This document shows positions 48,118 through 56,712 of a DNA stretch of 64,000 bases, piece after piece. Numbering within the stretch: position 1 is the first letter of the stretch; every line of letters starts with the position of its first letter. The stretch covers positions 1,984,001 to 2,048,000 of the forward strand of contig NZ_KB907307.1 of NCBI RefSeq assembly GCF_000381925.1, written 5' to 3'. Under the pieces are notes generated by a model. It had not been told where the DNA came from and did no database searches. It saw only the letters and a list, made by a program, of their open reading frames with translations. The position numbers were made by a program, and so were the translations under genes. Source of the DNA: Nocardia sp. BMG111209. Its GTDB lineage: Bacteria > Actinomycetota > Actinomycetes > Mycobacteriales > Mycobacteriaceae.

Positions 48118-49382
48118 CCTCCGCAGACACTCCTGACGCCAGCGGATCCGCGGTGCCGATGTATCAATCTGCACAGGTAACCGGTGACAGCAACTATGTC
48201 GTCCAAGCCGGCGGAAATGCGATCTTCCTGACGTCGCAGGTACTGGTCCCGATTGCCCAGGTCGATGCCCCACCCGGGTTGGACAATTTACCGCTGCGCC
48301 CGGGCCGGTTCGTCGGCAGGAACCGCGAATTCGAACGACTCGACTCTGTGTTTACCGATGCCGATGGTCGGATGGTGGTGCAGGCGGTGCACGGGCTGGG
48401 CGGGATCGGCAAAAGCACCCTGGCCGCAGAGTGGGCCGCCACCCGTGGAGACAGGCACGCCCCGATCCGATGGATCACCGCTGCCAGTGCTGTCGAGGTA
48501 CGGCAGGGGTTGGCCGATCTCGCTGCCGCGCTGCAACCGATACTGGCGGTGGCGTTATCGGTGGAGCAGTTGGCCGAGCGCGGCCTGCAGTGGCTGTCCA
48601 CCCACAGTGGATGGCTGGTCGTACTCGACAACGTCAATGACCCCGCCGATATCGCCGAGGTACTGGCTCGTGCTCGTACCGGACGGATCCTGATCACCAG
48701 CCGGCTGTCGTCCGGCTGGCAACCGGGCACCACCGTGGTCGCCCTCGACGTCCTGGACCCGGCCGACGCAGTAACCCTTCTGACCAGTACGATCACCGCA
48801 ACCCGGCCGCGCAACCTCGACGGCGCCGCCGAGTTGTGTGCCGCGCTGGGATTTCTGCCGCTGGCAATAGAGCAGAGCGCCTCGTACCTGGCCCAGAGCC
48901 CTGCCACTACACCCCGCGCATACCTTCGACTGCTGAGCGATTATCCAGCGGCGATGTACGCCCGCATGGCCGTCGGCACGGCACCGGAACGGACACTGGC
49001 CCGGGTCTGGAGAGTGACTTTCGACCGGATCGCCCAGGTGGAACCCTTTGCAGTCGACCTACTGCTGTCTTTGGCCTGGTACGCCCCTGACGCCATCCCC
49101 GCGGTACTCGTGGACGGGTCGGAACCGGAGGATCCACCGACAGTCGACGCTGCGGTCGGGGTCCTGGCCGCTTACAGCATGATATCACCGTGGATCCGAT
49201 CACCGCTGCGATCTCGATGCACCGGCTGGTACAGGCGGTTGCCCGTACGCCCGACACCAGCGACCCGCACCGCAGTCCGGGCACGATCTCGCATGCACGT
49301 GCCCGCGCCACAACCGTCCTGGCCGACGCGCTACCGGACGACTACGGCGATCCTGGAACATGGCCGACGTGGCGAAGCTTGA
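48114..49382 (+). pseudogene. NB-ARC/STAND ATPase, N-terminal part of a frameshifted NB-ARC-TPR gene
   Basis: The first 355 codons are an ordinary NB-ARC-type STAND ATPase: the QVTGDSNYVVQAGG leader motif, RPGRFVGRNREF, Walker A VHGLGGIGKST near residue 93, Walker B GWLVVLDNVND near 165, ITSRLSSGW and GFLPLAIEQSASYL. The sequence is clean up to AAYSMISP (49190). After that this frame turns to Arg/Pro-rich nonsense, while the expected continuation, HRLVQAVART and the TPR array, is found in another frame from 49190. One missing base near 49185-49190 restores a single protein of about 845 aa. It is a true mutation or a sequence error. Confidence 0.8.
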
Positions 49383-50659
49383 TACCCCACGCGGAAGCCC
49401 TTGCCGGACATGCCCGTCCGGACACCGATACCGAAATCACCGCGACCGTCCTCGATAACATCGCAGGCTTTCTCCGCAATCAGGGCATGCCGGTGAGAGC
49501 GACCATTCTGGCCGAGCGCGCCCTGACCGCACGGGAACGAGCGCTCGGATCCGATCATCCCGACACCCTCACCTCCCGCAACAACCTCGGCCTCGCCCAC
49601 CAGGAAGCCGGGGACTCCGCGAAGGCGATCTCACTGCACGAACAGACCCTCACCGACCGAGAACGGGTACTGGGACCCGACCACCCCGACACCCTCATCT
49701 CGCGCAACAACCTCGCCACCGCCTACCAGACCATTGAGGACATCGAGAAACCGATCTCACTGCACGAACAGACGCTGGCCCAGTTGGAACGGGTGCTGGG
49801 ACCGGACCATCCCGACACCCTCAAATCTCGAGGCAACCTCGCCCTCGCCTACCAGCACGCCGGAGACTTCTCGAAGGCGATCCAACTCCACGAACAGACC
49901 CTCGCCGACCGGGAACGGGTACTGGGACCCGACGACCCCGACACCCTCACTTCCCGCAACAACCTCGCCACCGCTTACCACGACGCCGAGGACTGGCAAC
50001 ATGCACTCCCGTTGCTGGAACAGACCCTGGCCGACAGGGAACGAGTTTTGGGACCGGACCATCCCAGGACCCTCGCATCCCGCAACAACCTTGCGATCGG
50101 GTACCAGCATGCCGGAGACCCGTCGAAGGCAGTCCCCCTGCACGAGCAGTCCCTCGCCGACCGGGAACGGGTACTGGGACCCGACCATCCCGACACCCTC
50201 TTCTCACGCAACGCCCTCGCCGACGCCTACCAAGACGCCGGAGACTCGACAAAAGCGATCTCCCTGCACGAAACGACTCTCAACAACTGGGAGCGAGTGT
50301 TCGGGCCCGATCACCCCGACACCCTCAAATCCCGCAACAGTCTCGCCATCGCGTACATGTCGACAGGGGATATCGCGAAAGCGATCCTCCTGTTCCAGCG
50401 GACCCTCGCCGACGTGGAACGTGTCCTCGGACCCGATCACCTCGGCGCGCTCACCACTCGCAGCAACCTCGCCGCCGCTTATCACGAAGCCGGAGACCGC
50501 ACACACGCGATCCCCCTGCTCGAGCAAACCCTCACCGATGGGGAACGAATCCTTGGGCGCTACCACCCGTTGACGGCGAAAGCACGAAAGCGACTCGCTT
50601 CTCTAGAGGCCGGCGACGAGCCCCCAGGACCGAACCCACCCCACCAGAGCGACCGATAA
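49190..50659 (+). pseudogene. TPR-repeat half of the frameshifted NB-ARC-TPR gene
   Basis: Continuation of the STAND protein in the -1 frame. It begins with the winged-helix end AISMHRLVQAVART, then carries eight complete 42-residue TPR repeats and a partial ninth (residues about 115-475). The repeat consensus includes LHEQTLADRERVLGPDHPDT, SRNNLAxAY and AGDxxKAI, as in kinesin-light-chain-type TPRs. At DNA level neighbouring 126-bp repeats are very similar, so copy number may change by recombination. Translated alone from the GTG at 49190 it would be a bare TPR protein without an ATPase. Confidence 0.8.
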
Positions 50660-50797
50660 CTCGCCGTCCGACCGAACCGGGCGATGACTGTAGATCCATA
50701 TGCCTTACGCTGATCTGTTGTCCAGCAACGGGTCCCGCCTAGGTCGGCCATCGCGGTCACACGTCCGAAGTGCCGGCTGGAGTAACGTCAGGACACC

Positions 50798-51229
50798 ATG
50801 CGCCCTCTCGAAGATCACGAGATCAGGGAAATACTGAGCCTGGATGTCGTCGCGCACCTGTCCACGATCGACGCTCAGGGCTATCCCCATGTCACCCCGA
50901 TCTGGTTCCTGGCATACGACGAGCGCATCTACCTGACCAGCTATCCGAGCCGTCCACATCTGGCCAGGATCATGCGAAATCCCAAGGTGGGGTTCGTGAT
51001 CGACATCGAGGCCGAACTGCGCGCCGACGGTGAGCGGCCGAACAAGCAGGTCCGGCTGATCGGCGACGCCACCGTCTCGGTCGATCCGGACGAGATCTGG
51101 ACCCAGCGCATCCGGGCCAAGTACATCGGCGGCTCCGTCACGCCGGGAACGGTCGAACGCACCGCGAGCCTCGGCAGAAGGCTCATCGAGATCACCCCGC
51201 GCGCGATCACCGCCGTCGCCAGCATTTGA
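50798..51229 (+). CDS. PNPOx-like/F420-dependent split-barrel protein
   Basis: 143 aa from the ATG at 50798. The pattern VVAHLSTIDAQGYPHVTPIWFLAYDERIYLTSYPSRPHLARIMRNPKVGFVID is the usual split-barrel of pyridoxamine phosphate oxidase-like and F420-dependent proteins, here with TIDAQGYPHVTPI contacting the cofactor. Cofactor and substrate are unknown. Its neighbours do not form an operon with it. Confidence 0.87.
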   Translation: MRPLEDHEIREILSLDVVAHLSTIDAQGYPHVTPIWFLAYDERIYLTSYPSRPHLARIMRNPKVGFVIDIEAELRADGERPNKQVRLIGDATVSVDPDEIWTQRIRAKYIGGSVTPGTVERTASLGRRLIEITPRAITAVASI

Positions 51230-51330
51230 CGAAACGGGCGGGCCGGCCACGCGATTCGCGATGTCCCTCCCGGCCACAGATTCGATTGGCCGACAACGTA
51301 TTCAGGGCATCGTACTGCCGATGAAGCTGC

Positions 51331-52293
51331 TCAGGCACGCCGAGTTGTGCTGCCCGGTTCGCGAGGGCCGATCACAGGCAGCGCCACCACATCGATCGTG
51401 CGACTCACGGCACCGATCTCGTCGGGTACCGAGGCCAGTGCGATATCGACCGTGAATCCCATCGGTGCGTCCAACGGACGGAGAAAATTGTCGTAGTGCA
51501 TCGGCACGACGGTGGCGGGACGCAATCTGGTCAGGATCCGGTGCCAGTAGTCCGGTGTCACGGATCGCCCCGCGACCCCGGCGAGAAAGATGTCGACGTC
51601 GCGGTGCCGGATCGCCTCGTCGACGAGGTCGGCACTGCCCTGGTGGTAGATCTCGATACCGGCCACCGCGATGTGGATGCCCCAGGTCTGCCCGCAGCCG
51701 TAGGCCATCGGCGACAGCGCGGCCAGCGATTCGCAACTGGTGTCGCCCGGCGATGGGATCCGGGTGCCGAAGGGGATCTTCGAATGCGTGCTCGGCACGA
51801 ACGTCACCGTGAACGGTCCGAGTTCGTAGCGGCGGTACGGTTCCACCACCACGCCCCGATCGCCGAGCCCGTGCAGATCCATGAGGTTGCGTACCGATTG
51901 CGAGCCGTAGACCGCGCAGCCGAACCGGCGTGCGAGCTCCGGCGCATCCAAGGCGTGATCCCAATGACCGTGTCCCACAACGATTCCCGCTACCTCACCC
52001 GGATCGGGCAGGAAGCGGTCGATCGACGCGGGATCGGGAAGCGCGGCACGGCGCCGCACGACCGTCGACAGCGGAACCCGACTCAGGAACGGATCGACCA
52101 GCAAGGTCCGGCCCTCGTATGTCATCCGATATCCGGCGGTGCCCAGCCACTCGAGTTCCATACCCGCCGGCAGCGCCAGGGGCCGGGCCTCGAGTTCGCG
52201 CAATGCCTGCGCATCCTCACGGTCACGAGCGCTCTTGCCGAGGAAATACCGGGCATAGCCAGCAGTGTGACGGAGCGGAGACAGAGCGGACAT
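51331..52293 (-). CDS. Metallo-beta-lactamase-fold hydrolase, UlaG-like
   Basis: 320 aa from the ATG at 52293; a longer frame to 52413 lacks a better start. The MBL motif GHGHWDHALDAPELA (HxHxDH) is near residue 100, after the leading LEWLGTAGYRMTYEGRTLLVDPFLSR. Later ligands are in STHSKIPFG and VPMHYDNF. The branch includes UlaG-like lactonases and N-acylethanolamine phospholipase-like proteins; the substrate cannot be told. Confidence 0.87.
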   Translation of the reverse strand: MSALSPLRHTAGYARYFLGKSARDREDAQALRELEARPLALPAGMELEWLGTAGYRMTYEGRTLLVDPFLSRVPLSTVVRRRAALPDPASIDRFLPDPGEVAGIVVGHGHWDHALDAPELARRFGCAVYGSQSVRNLMDLHGLGDRGVVVEPYRRYELGPFTVTFVPSTHSKIPFGTRIPSPGDTSCESLAALSPMAYGCGQTWGIHIAVAGIEIYHQGSADLVDEAIRHRDVDIFLAGVAGRSVTPDYWHRILTRLRPATVVPMHYDNFLRPLDAPMGFTVDIALASVPDEIGAVSRTIDVVALPVIGPREPGSTTRRA

Positions 52294-52541
52294 CGGTCCA
52301 TTGTGCGCGCGACCGGGCGACGGCCAGGAGGTGACACGCTCGTCCACAGGGCTCCAGGAATATCCGCGCATACCGCCGATCGCGCGAATCCCGTTGCACC
52401 GCACGACATCCACTCATGCCGATGTGCGCGTGACCGATGGCCGGTCGAACGCACCCACCCGCCAGTTTCCTGCGCATGCGCCGCGCCGGCCGGGCCCGCG
52501 GCAGCGCACCGACAGCGCCGCCGACTCGGGTCGCCGAGTTG

Positions 52542-52557
52542 TCGAACATATGTTCTA
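52542..52557. promoter_or_regulatory. LexA (SOS) box
   Basis: TCGAACATATGTTCTA matches the actinobacterial LexA consensus TCGAACNNNNGTTCGA at 11 of the 12 specified bases. It lies 10 bp upstream of a possible -10 (TAGGCT, 52567-52572), in the right place to block transcription of the DUF222 remnant. DUF222/13E12 genes of mycobacteria are known to carry LexA boxes. Confidence 0.85.
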
Positions 52558-52579
52558 CGAGTGCGGTAGGCTGCCGCGG

Positions 52580-52897
52580 GTGAACATACATTCGACCGCG
52601 CTGGCGCCGGATACTCGAAGCCCAGAATGGCCGGAACTGGCCGATGTCGACCTGCTGCGCACCCTCGTCGAAACCGAACGCCGCCGGAGGCGACTGGACG
52701 CCGCCATGCGCGCGGCCGTCGCCGAAGCCGAGCGCCGTGGCCTCGCCTCGGACACCGGCTATCGGGACACCGTGGAACTGCTGACCGACCTGCTGCGGAT
52801 CAGCGCTCACGAAGCGCGCCGGCGAATCGAATACGCGGCTCCGCAGGCCCGCGCGCGTGCCAGAAAGAAGTGGAGGGTGCTGGCGGCCGCAAGCTGA
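52580..52897 (+). pseudogene. Truncated DUF222 (13E12-type) protein
   Basis: 105 aa from the GTG at 52580, which lies 8 nt after the -10 TAGGCT and is probably leaderless. The sequence ADVDLLRTLVETERRRRRLDAAMRAAVAEAERRGLASDTGYRDTVELLTDLLRISAHEARRRIEYA is the N-terminal end of DUF222/13E12 proteins, which normally continue for about 350-450 residues to an HNH nuclease domain. Here it ends after about 95 family residues, and no further DUF222 or HNH sequence follows in any frame before the next gene. Confidence 0.75.
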
Positions 52898-53094
52898 CGC
52901 CGAGCCCGGGTACATCGAGCTCCGAAAGATCAACGAGCCGAGCTCATCTCGACCGTAGGCGCCGCACTGTAATGCCGATTGCGGGATGGCTCCGGCCGCC
53001 CCCTCGCCCGGATACAATGGCGCGAACGGTGATCCGCAGGTCGATGGCCGATTTCGTGGTGCCGCAGCACTCGGACGTCCGCGCTGGAGGTGTG

Positions 53095-53487
53095 ATGGCT
53101 CGGCGTGATCTGCCGATGGTCACGGCCCCGATCCTGGCGACCGCCGTGTGCACGACCGGCCTCGCGGTCGCGGTCAACTACGCGACCGCGGCCGATCCCT
53201 CGATCTGGTTGTGGCCCATCGTCGTCGGACTGACCCTGCTCGCCGTTGCGGCGGCGGTGTGGCAGCATCGCGGACACGTCGGCTATCCCTGCCCGAAGTG
53301 GTCGCCTCGACCGGCGAATCCGGCGCGGCAGTGCATACGGACCCAGTCGCGGTGGCGCGGAACGATTTCGAAGTGTCGGTGCCGCACCAACTGCCGTTGC
53401 GGTCGCCACATTTCGTCGGTCGCAGAGAAGAGTTGCGACGGCTCACCGCCTTGCTGGACGACGCCGATACGGCGGCGCCGGTGGTGA
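53095..53487 (+). pseudogene. N-terminal membrane part of a frameshifted STAND/NB-ARC gene
   Basis: Starting at the ATG 53095 with GGAGG just upstream (and a -10 TACAAT at 53013-53018), this frame encodes two membrane segments, LPMVTAPILATAVCTTGLAVAV and LWPIVVGLTLLAVAAAVWQH. After QHRGHVG (about 53280) it becomes Cys/Arg-rich nonsense up to 53487. Actinobacterial STAND-TPR proteins with two N-terminal membrane segments exist, and the matching NB-ARC part continues in the -1 frame. One lost base near 53270-53295 explains both. Confidence 0.65.
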
Positions 53488-55481
53488 TTTCGGCGATCGA
53501 CGGCACCGCCGGGATCGGCAAGACCACTCTGGCGGTGCATTGGGCGCACCTGGTCGCCGACCGTTTCGTGCACGGGCAGCTGTACGTGAACCTGCGCGGA
53601 TTCGACCCGGCCGGCCCGCCGGTCGCTCCTGCCGAGGCGATCCGCGGATTCCTGGATGCACTCGGGGTGACGCGGGATCGGATCCCTGTCGAGGCCGAGG
53701 CGCAAGCCGCCCTGTATCGGCGCCTGGTGGCAGAGCGCACCATGTTGCTGGTGCTGGACAACGCTCGTGACGGCGACCAGGTCCTACCGCTGCTTCCCGG
53801 TACCGCGTCGTGCCGGGTGGTGGTCACCAGCCGTAATCAGTTGGCCGACCTGATCGTTCACCACGGCGCGCATCCGATCACGCTCGACGTTCTGGCCACC
53901 GAGGACGCCGGCGCCCTGCTGGCCGGCCGCCTGGGCCGCGATCGGATCGCCGCGGAGCCCGACGTCGCCGCAGTGCTGATCGAGCAGTGCGCCCGGCTGC
54001 CGTTGGCGCTGGCGATCGTCGCGGCGCGGGCCGCGTTGAATCCGGAAGTCCCACTGACGGCACTGTCCCAGGAACTGCGCGACGAACACACGCGGCTCGA
54101 CGCACTGGACACGGGCAACCCCGCCACCGACGCGCGCACAGTCTTCTCCTGGTCCTACCGACAACTCGCGCCACCCGCAGCCCGGATGTTCCGACTGCTG
54201 GGAATACACCCCGGCCCCGACATCTCCGCACCCGCCGCCGCGAGCCTGGCCGGAATCGACCTCCGGCACGCACGGCAACTGCTCAACGAACTGACCCGCA
54301 CCCACCTGGTCGCCCGAAGCGGTGAGAGCCGATTCGGCTTCCACGACCTGCTACGCGCCTACGCCGCAGAACTCGCCCACACCCACGACGCCAGCGAGCA
54401 GCAGGCAGCGCGGCGCCGCATGCTGGACCACTACCTGCACACCGCATACGCCGCCGAGATGTCGATGCATCCTCGCCTGCCGCCGGTAACCCCATCGGCG
54501 CCCGCCGACCCGATCACCACCGAGCCGATCGCCGACGAGGCGGCCGCGCTGGCCTGGTTCGACGCCGAGCACGCCGTGCTCCTGGCAGTCCTGCGGCTGG
54601 CCGCGACGTCGGGACAGGACGCGCACACCACCCAGCTTCCCCACATGCTGGTCGAATTCTTCAGCAGCCGTGGACATTGGCGTGACTGGGCCGACACCCA
54701 ACACCTCGCCTTGGCCGCGGCCCAGCACAGCGCCGAGACGTCCGCGATCGCGCGAGCGCATATCGGCCTGGGGCGCGTGGGCGCGTATCTGGGCAACTAC
54801 GCTGTCGCCGAAACCCATCTCGACCAGGCCCTCGGCTTCTTCCACAGCGTCGGAGACCGCACCGGCGAGGCCTTCGTCCATCGGGGATATTCGACCCTGT
54901 ACGAGTTTCAGAACAGGCACGCGGACGCAATGCGATCGGCCGAGGAATCGCTGCGGCTCTTCCGGTCGACCCACGACCCGCGTGGCCAGGCCATGGTTCT
55001 CAACAGCCTCGGCTGGTTTCACGCCCTGCTCGGCGACTACCGGCAGGCCGTGTCCTGTGCCGAGTCGGCGCTCACGCTCAACCGGGAACTCGGCAACCGG
55101 CGAAGCGAGTCACGCACCCTCGACACCCTCGGCTACGCCCTCCACCACCTCGGTGACCATCGGCAAGCGATCGTGTACTACCACCTGTCGCTCGATGCCA
55201 ATCGAGAACTGGACGACCGCTATCACGAAGCCACAGTTCTCGATCACCTCGGTGAAAGCCATTTCGCCCTGGGCGATCTCGCCGCCGCTCGCGAAGCCTG
55301 GCGGCAGGCTCTCGACAACATCGACGACCTCGCCCCACCCGGCCGGCAAGGCTTCGGGTACGCCGACGCCGACGAAATCCGCGCGAAACTCACCGATTTC
55401 GGCCGACAGCCCGCATCGACACAGTTCGCTTCCACGCCAACCTCGTCATCCGAGGCGCCGGCCGACGGCCAGGGCCCGTAG
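53298..55481 (+). CDS. STAND ATPase with NB-ARC and TPR domains (AfsR/SARP-like without SARP domain)
   Basis: The frame is open from 53148; coding quality becomes good at about 53290, and the first plausible start is the GTG at 53298, giving 727 aa. The linker PHQLPLRSPHFVGRREELRRLTALL precedes Walker A IDGTAGIGKTTLA near residue 75, Walker B MLLVLDNARDGDQV, VVVTSRNQLADLI, and LARLPLALAIVAARAA-type GLPLA equivalent. A TPR array of five to six units (from about residue 495) ends in a Ser/Pro tail. The N-terminal membrane segments seem to belong to the same gene but lie in another frame. STAND proteins sense ligands and oligomerise. The effector of this one is unknown. Confidence 0.78.
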   Translation: MVASTGESGAAVHTDPVAVARNDFEVSVPHQLPLRSPHFVGRREELRRLTALLDDADTAAPVVISAIDGTAGIGKTTLAVHWAHLVADRFVHGQLYVNLRGFDPAGPPVAPAEAIRGFLDALGVTRDRIPVEAEAQAALYRRLVAERTMLLVLDNARDGDQVLPLLPGTASCRVVVTSRNQLADLIVHHGAHPITLDVLATEDAGALLAGRLGRDRIAAEPDVAAVLIEQCARLPLALAIVAARAALNPEVPLTALSQELRDEHTRLDALDTGNPATDARTVFSWSYRQLAPPAARMFRLLGIHPGPDISAPAAASLAGIDLRHARQLLNELTRTHLVARSGESRFGFHDLLRAYAAELAHTHDASEQQAARRRMLDHYLHTAYAAEMSMHPRLPPVTPSAPADPITTEPIADEAAALAWFDAEHAVLLAVLRLAATSGQDAHTTQLPHMLVEFFSSRGHWRDWADTQHLALAAAQHSAETSAIARAHIGLGRVGAYLGNYAVAETHLDQALGFFHSVGDRTGEAFVHRGYSTLYEFQNRHADAMRSAEESLRLFRSTHDPRGQAMVLNSLGWFHALLGDYRQAVSCAESALTLNRELGNRRSESRTLDTLGYALHHLGDHRQAIVYYHLSLDANRELDDRYHEATVLDHLGESHFALGDLAAAREAWRQALDNIDDLAPPGRQGFGYADADEIRAKLTDFGRQPASTQFASTPTSSSEAPADGQGP

Positions 55482-55841
55482 CGCGCATCGAAACCGGCCT
55501 CCGCACACGGCTTTCCGTCGGTCACCCGAAGCAGAGTCTTCTCGCCGCGGGCCGGTTTTGTCATGAGGTCCGCCCGATACCTCGGCCCGTCTACGTCACC
55601 TCCGCCCCGGCCAGGTGACGATCCGCTGCGGACTGCTGGGGAACGTGGCCGCCGAAACAAGCACCGCCCCTGTGCAATTCAGTGATCAGGTGCAGACTGG
55701 CGTCCGCGTCACCATCCGCTTCATCGTGAGAGCAAACGAAATTCGTTCCGGCACAGCCTGTTCCAGGTACCGAGCGGCACTGTGTGGAGTTGCCGCCGGG
55801 ACCGTGGTGCCCGGTGTCCACCCCGAAATCGACCGCGCGGA
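55482..55841. other. Gene-poor interval after the STAND gene
   Basis: No confident gene in these 360 bp. On the minus strand a frame between about 55820 and 55591 gives a Cys/His-rich peptide (segments TGHHGPGGN, CAGTNFVCSHDEADGDADA) that reads more like protein than its surroundings. It has no good start and overlaps the end of the lipoprotein frame, so I do not call it. Confidence 0.4.
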
Positions 55842-56474
55842 TCAGTTCGGCGGGAACTGTCCCTGCGCGGTGACGGTGGTGCCGTTCAGCGTGAATGTCA
55901 CCGTGCTCGTTCCGGTCGGGCAGCACAACGGGTCCTGTGGTTCGGGCCATTTGTACTGTACCGAGACGGTGTCGCGGGTCTTCCCGAGAACCGTGGTGTA
56001 GGCGTACGGCTGCGCGGTGGCGGTGCCCAGATAGGTTCCGCCGGTGAAGAACAGGATGTGCGTGACGGGATGGATTCCCGGGCCTTTCACCGTCAGCCAC
56101 GACAACACCCCGGAGCAGCCGGCCGCGATCGGATCGTCGCTCGCAGCCTGCACGACCCACTGATCACCCGGCAGCTGCGGTGCGAGACTCACGACCGCGG
56201 AGTGAGCGAGCGCCGAATTCAAGTCCAGGCACAGGCCGTGGCCGCTGCCGTTCTCGGTCGAGGACGCGGTGACCGGCGACGCCTGTGCGGTGGCCGCCCC
56301 GGAACCGGCCGACGGCGCGGGAGTGCTAACGATGGCGATCCCGCCCGGCGACGGAGCCCGGCTCGTCACCACAGTGCTACCCGGCGCCGCAGCCGGTTGT
56401 TCTGTCGTGTTGCATCCGGCGACGGCGCCGGCGATGACAGCGATCGCGGCCGCGATCGACAGCTTGACCTTCAT
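55842..56474 (-). CDS. LppP/LprE-family lipoprotein
   Basis: 210 aa from the ATG at 56474 after GGGGGA. The signal peptide MKVKLSIAAAIAVIAGAVAGC carries a lipobox with the modified Cys at residue 21. A Pro/Ala/Ser-rich linker follows. The mature domain contains CLDLNSALAHSAVVSLAPQLPGDQWVVQAASDDP and ends with VSVQYKWPEP, CCPTGTSTVTF, the pattern of the mycobacterial LppP/LprE family. Function unknown; membrane-anchored on the outer face. Confidence 0.88.
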   Translation of the reverse strand: MKVKLSIAAAIAVIAGAVAGCNTTEQPAAAPGSTVVTSRAPSPGGIAIVSTPAPSAGSGAATAQASPVTASSTENGSGHGLCLDLNSALAHSAVVSLAPQLPGDQWVVQAASDDPIAAGCSGVLSWLTVKGPGIHPVTHILFFTGGTYLGTATAQPYAYTTVLGKTRDTVSVQYKWPEPQDPLCCPTGTSTVTFTLNGTTVTAQGQFPPN

Positions 56475-56712
56475 GGTTCCCCCAAGTATTTCGTCGATCC
56501 GAATCCGTCGTGTACGCGAAGCGCCGCGTCGGCCCGGGATTCCGGGCCGTAATCGATGGCAACGAATTCTGTTGTCCAGCAATATATTGGAACTATCGAG
56601 ACGAAATCGGCCGACGTTAACAGGTGTCGGCATCGAGATCCAGAACAGCGAGCTCGAGGTCTTCGTCCATCGAGATCTTGTTGAAGTCGACCACATTCGG
56701 AATCAGAGCCAT

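Noticed and set aside
49150..49200. Programmed -1 ribosomal frameshift in the STAND gene
   Set aside because: No X-XXY-YYZ slippery heptamer or downstream structure is evident at the junction. A simple one-base loss is the simpler explanation.
55591..55820. Minus-strand Cys/His-rich peptide after the LppP-like gene
   Set aside because: It has some protein-like features but no start or ribosome site, and upstream it is only a shadow of the lipoprotein frame.
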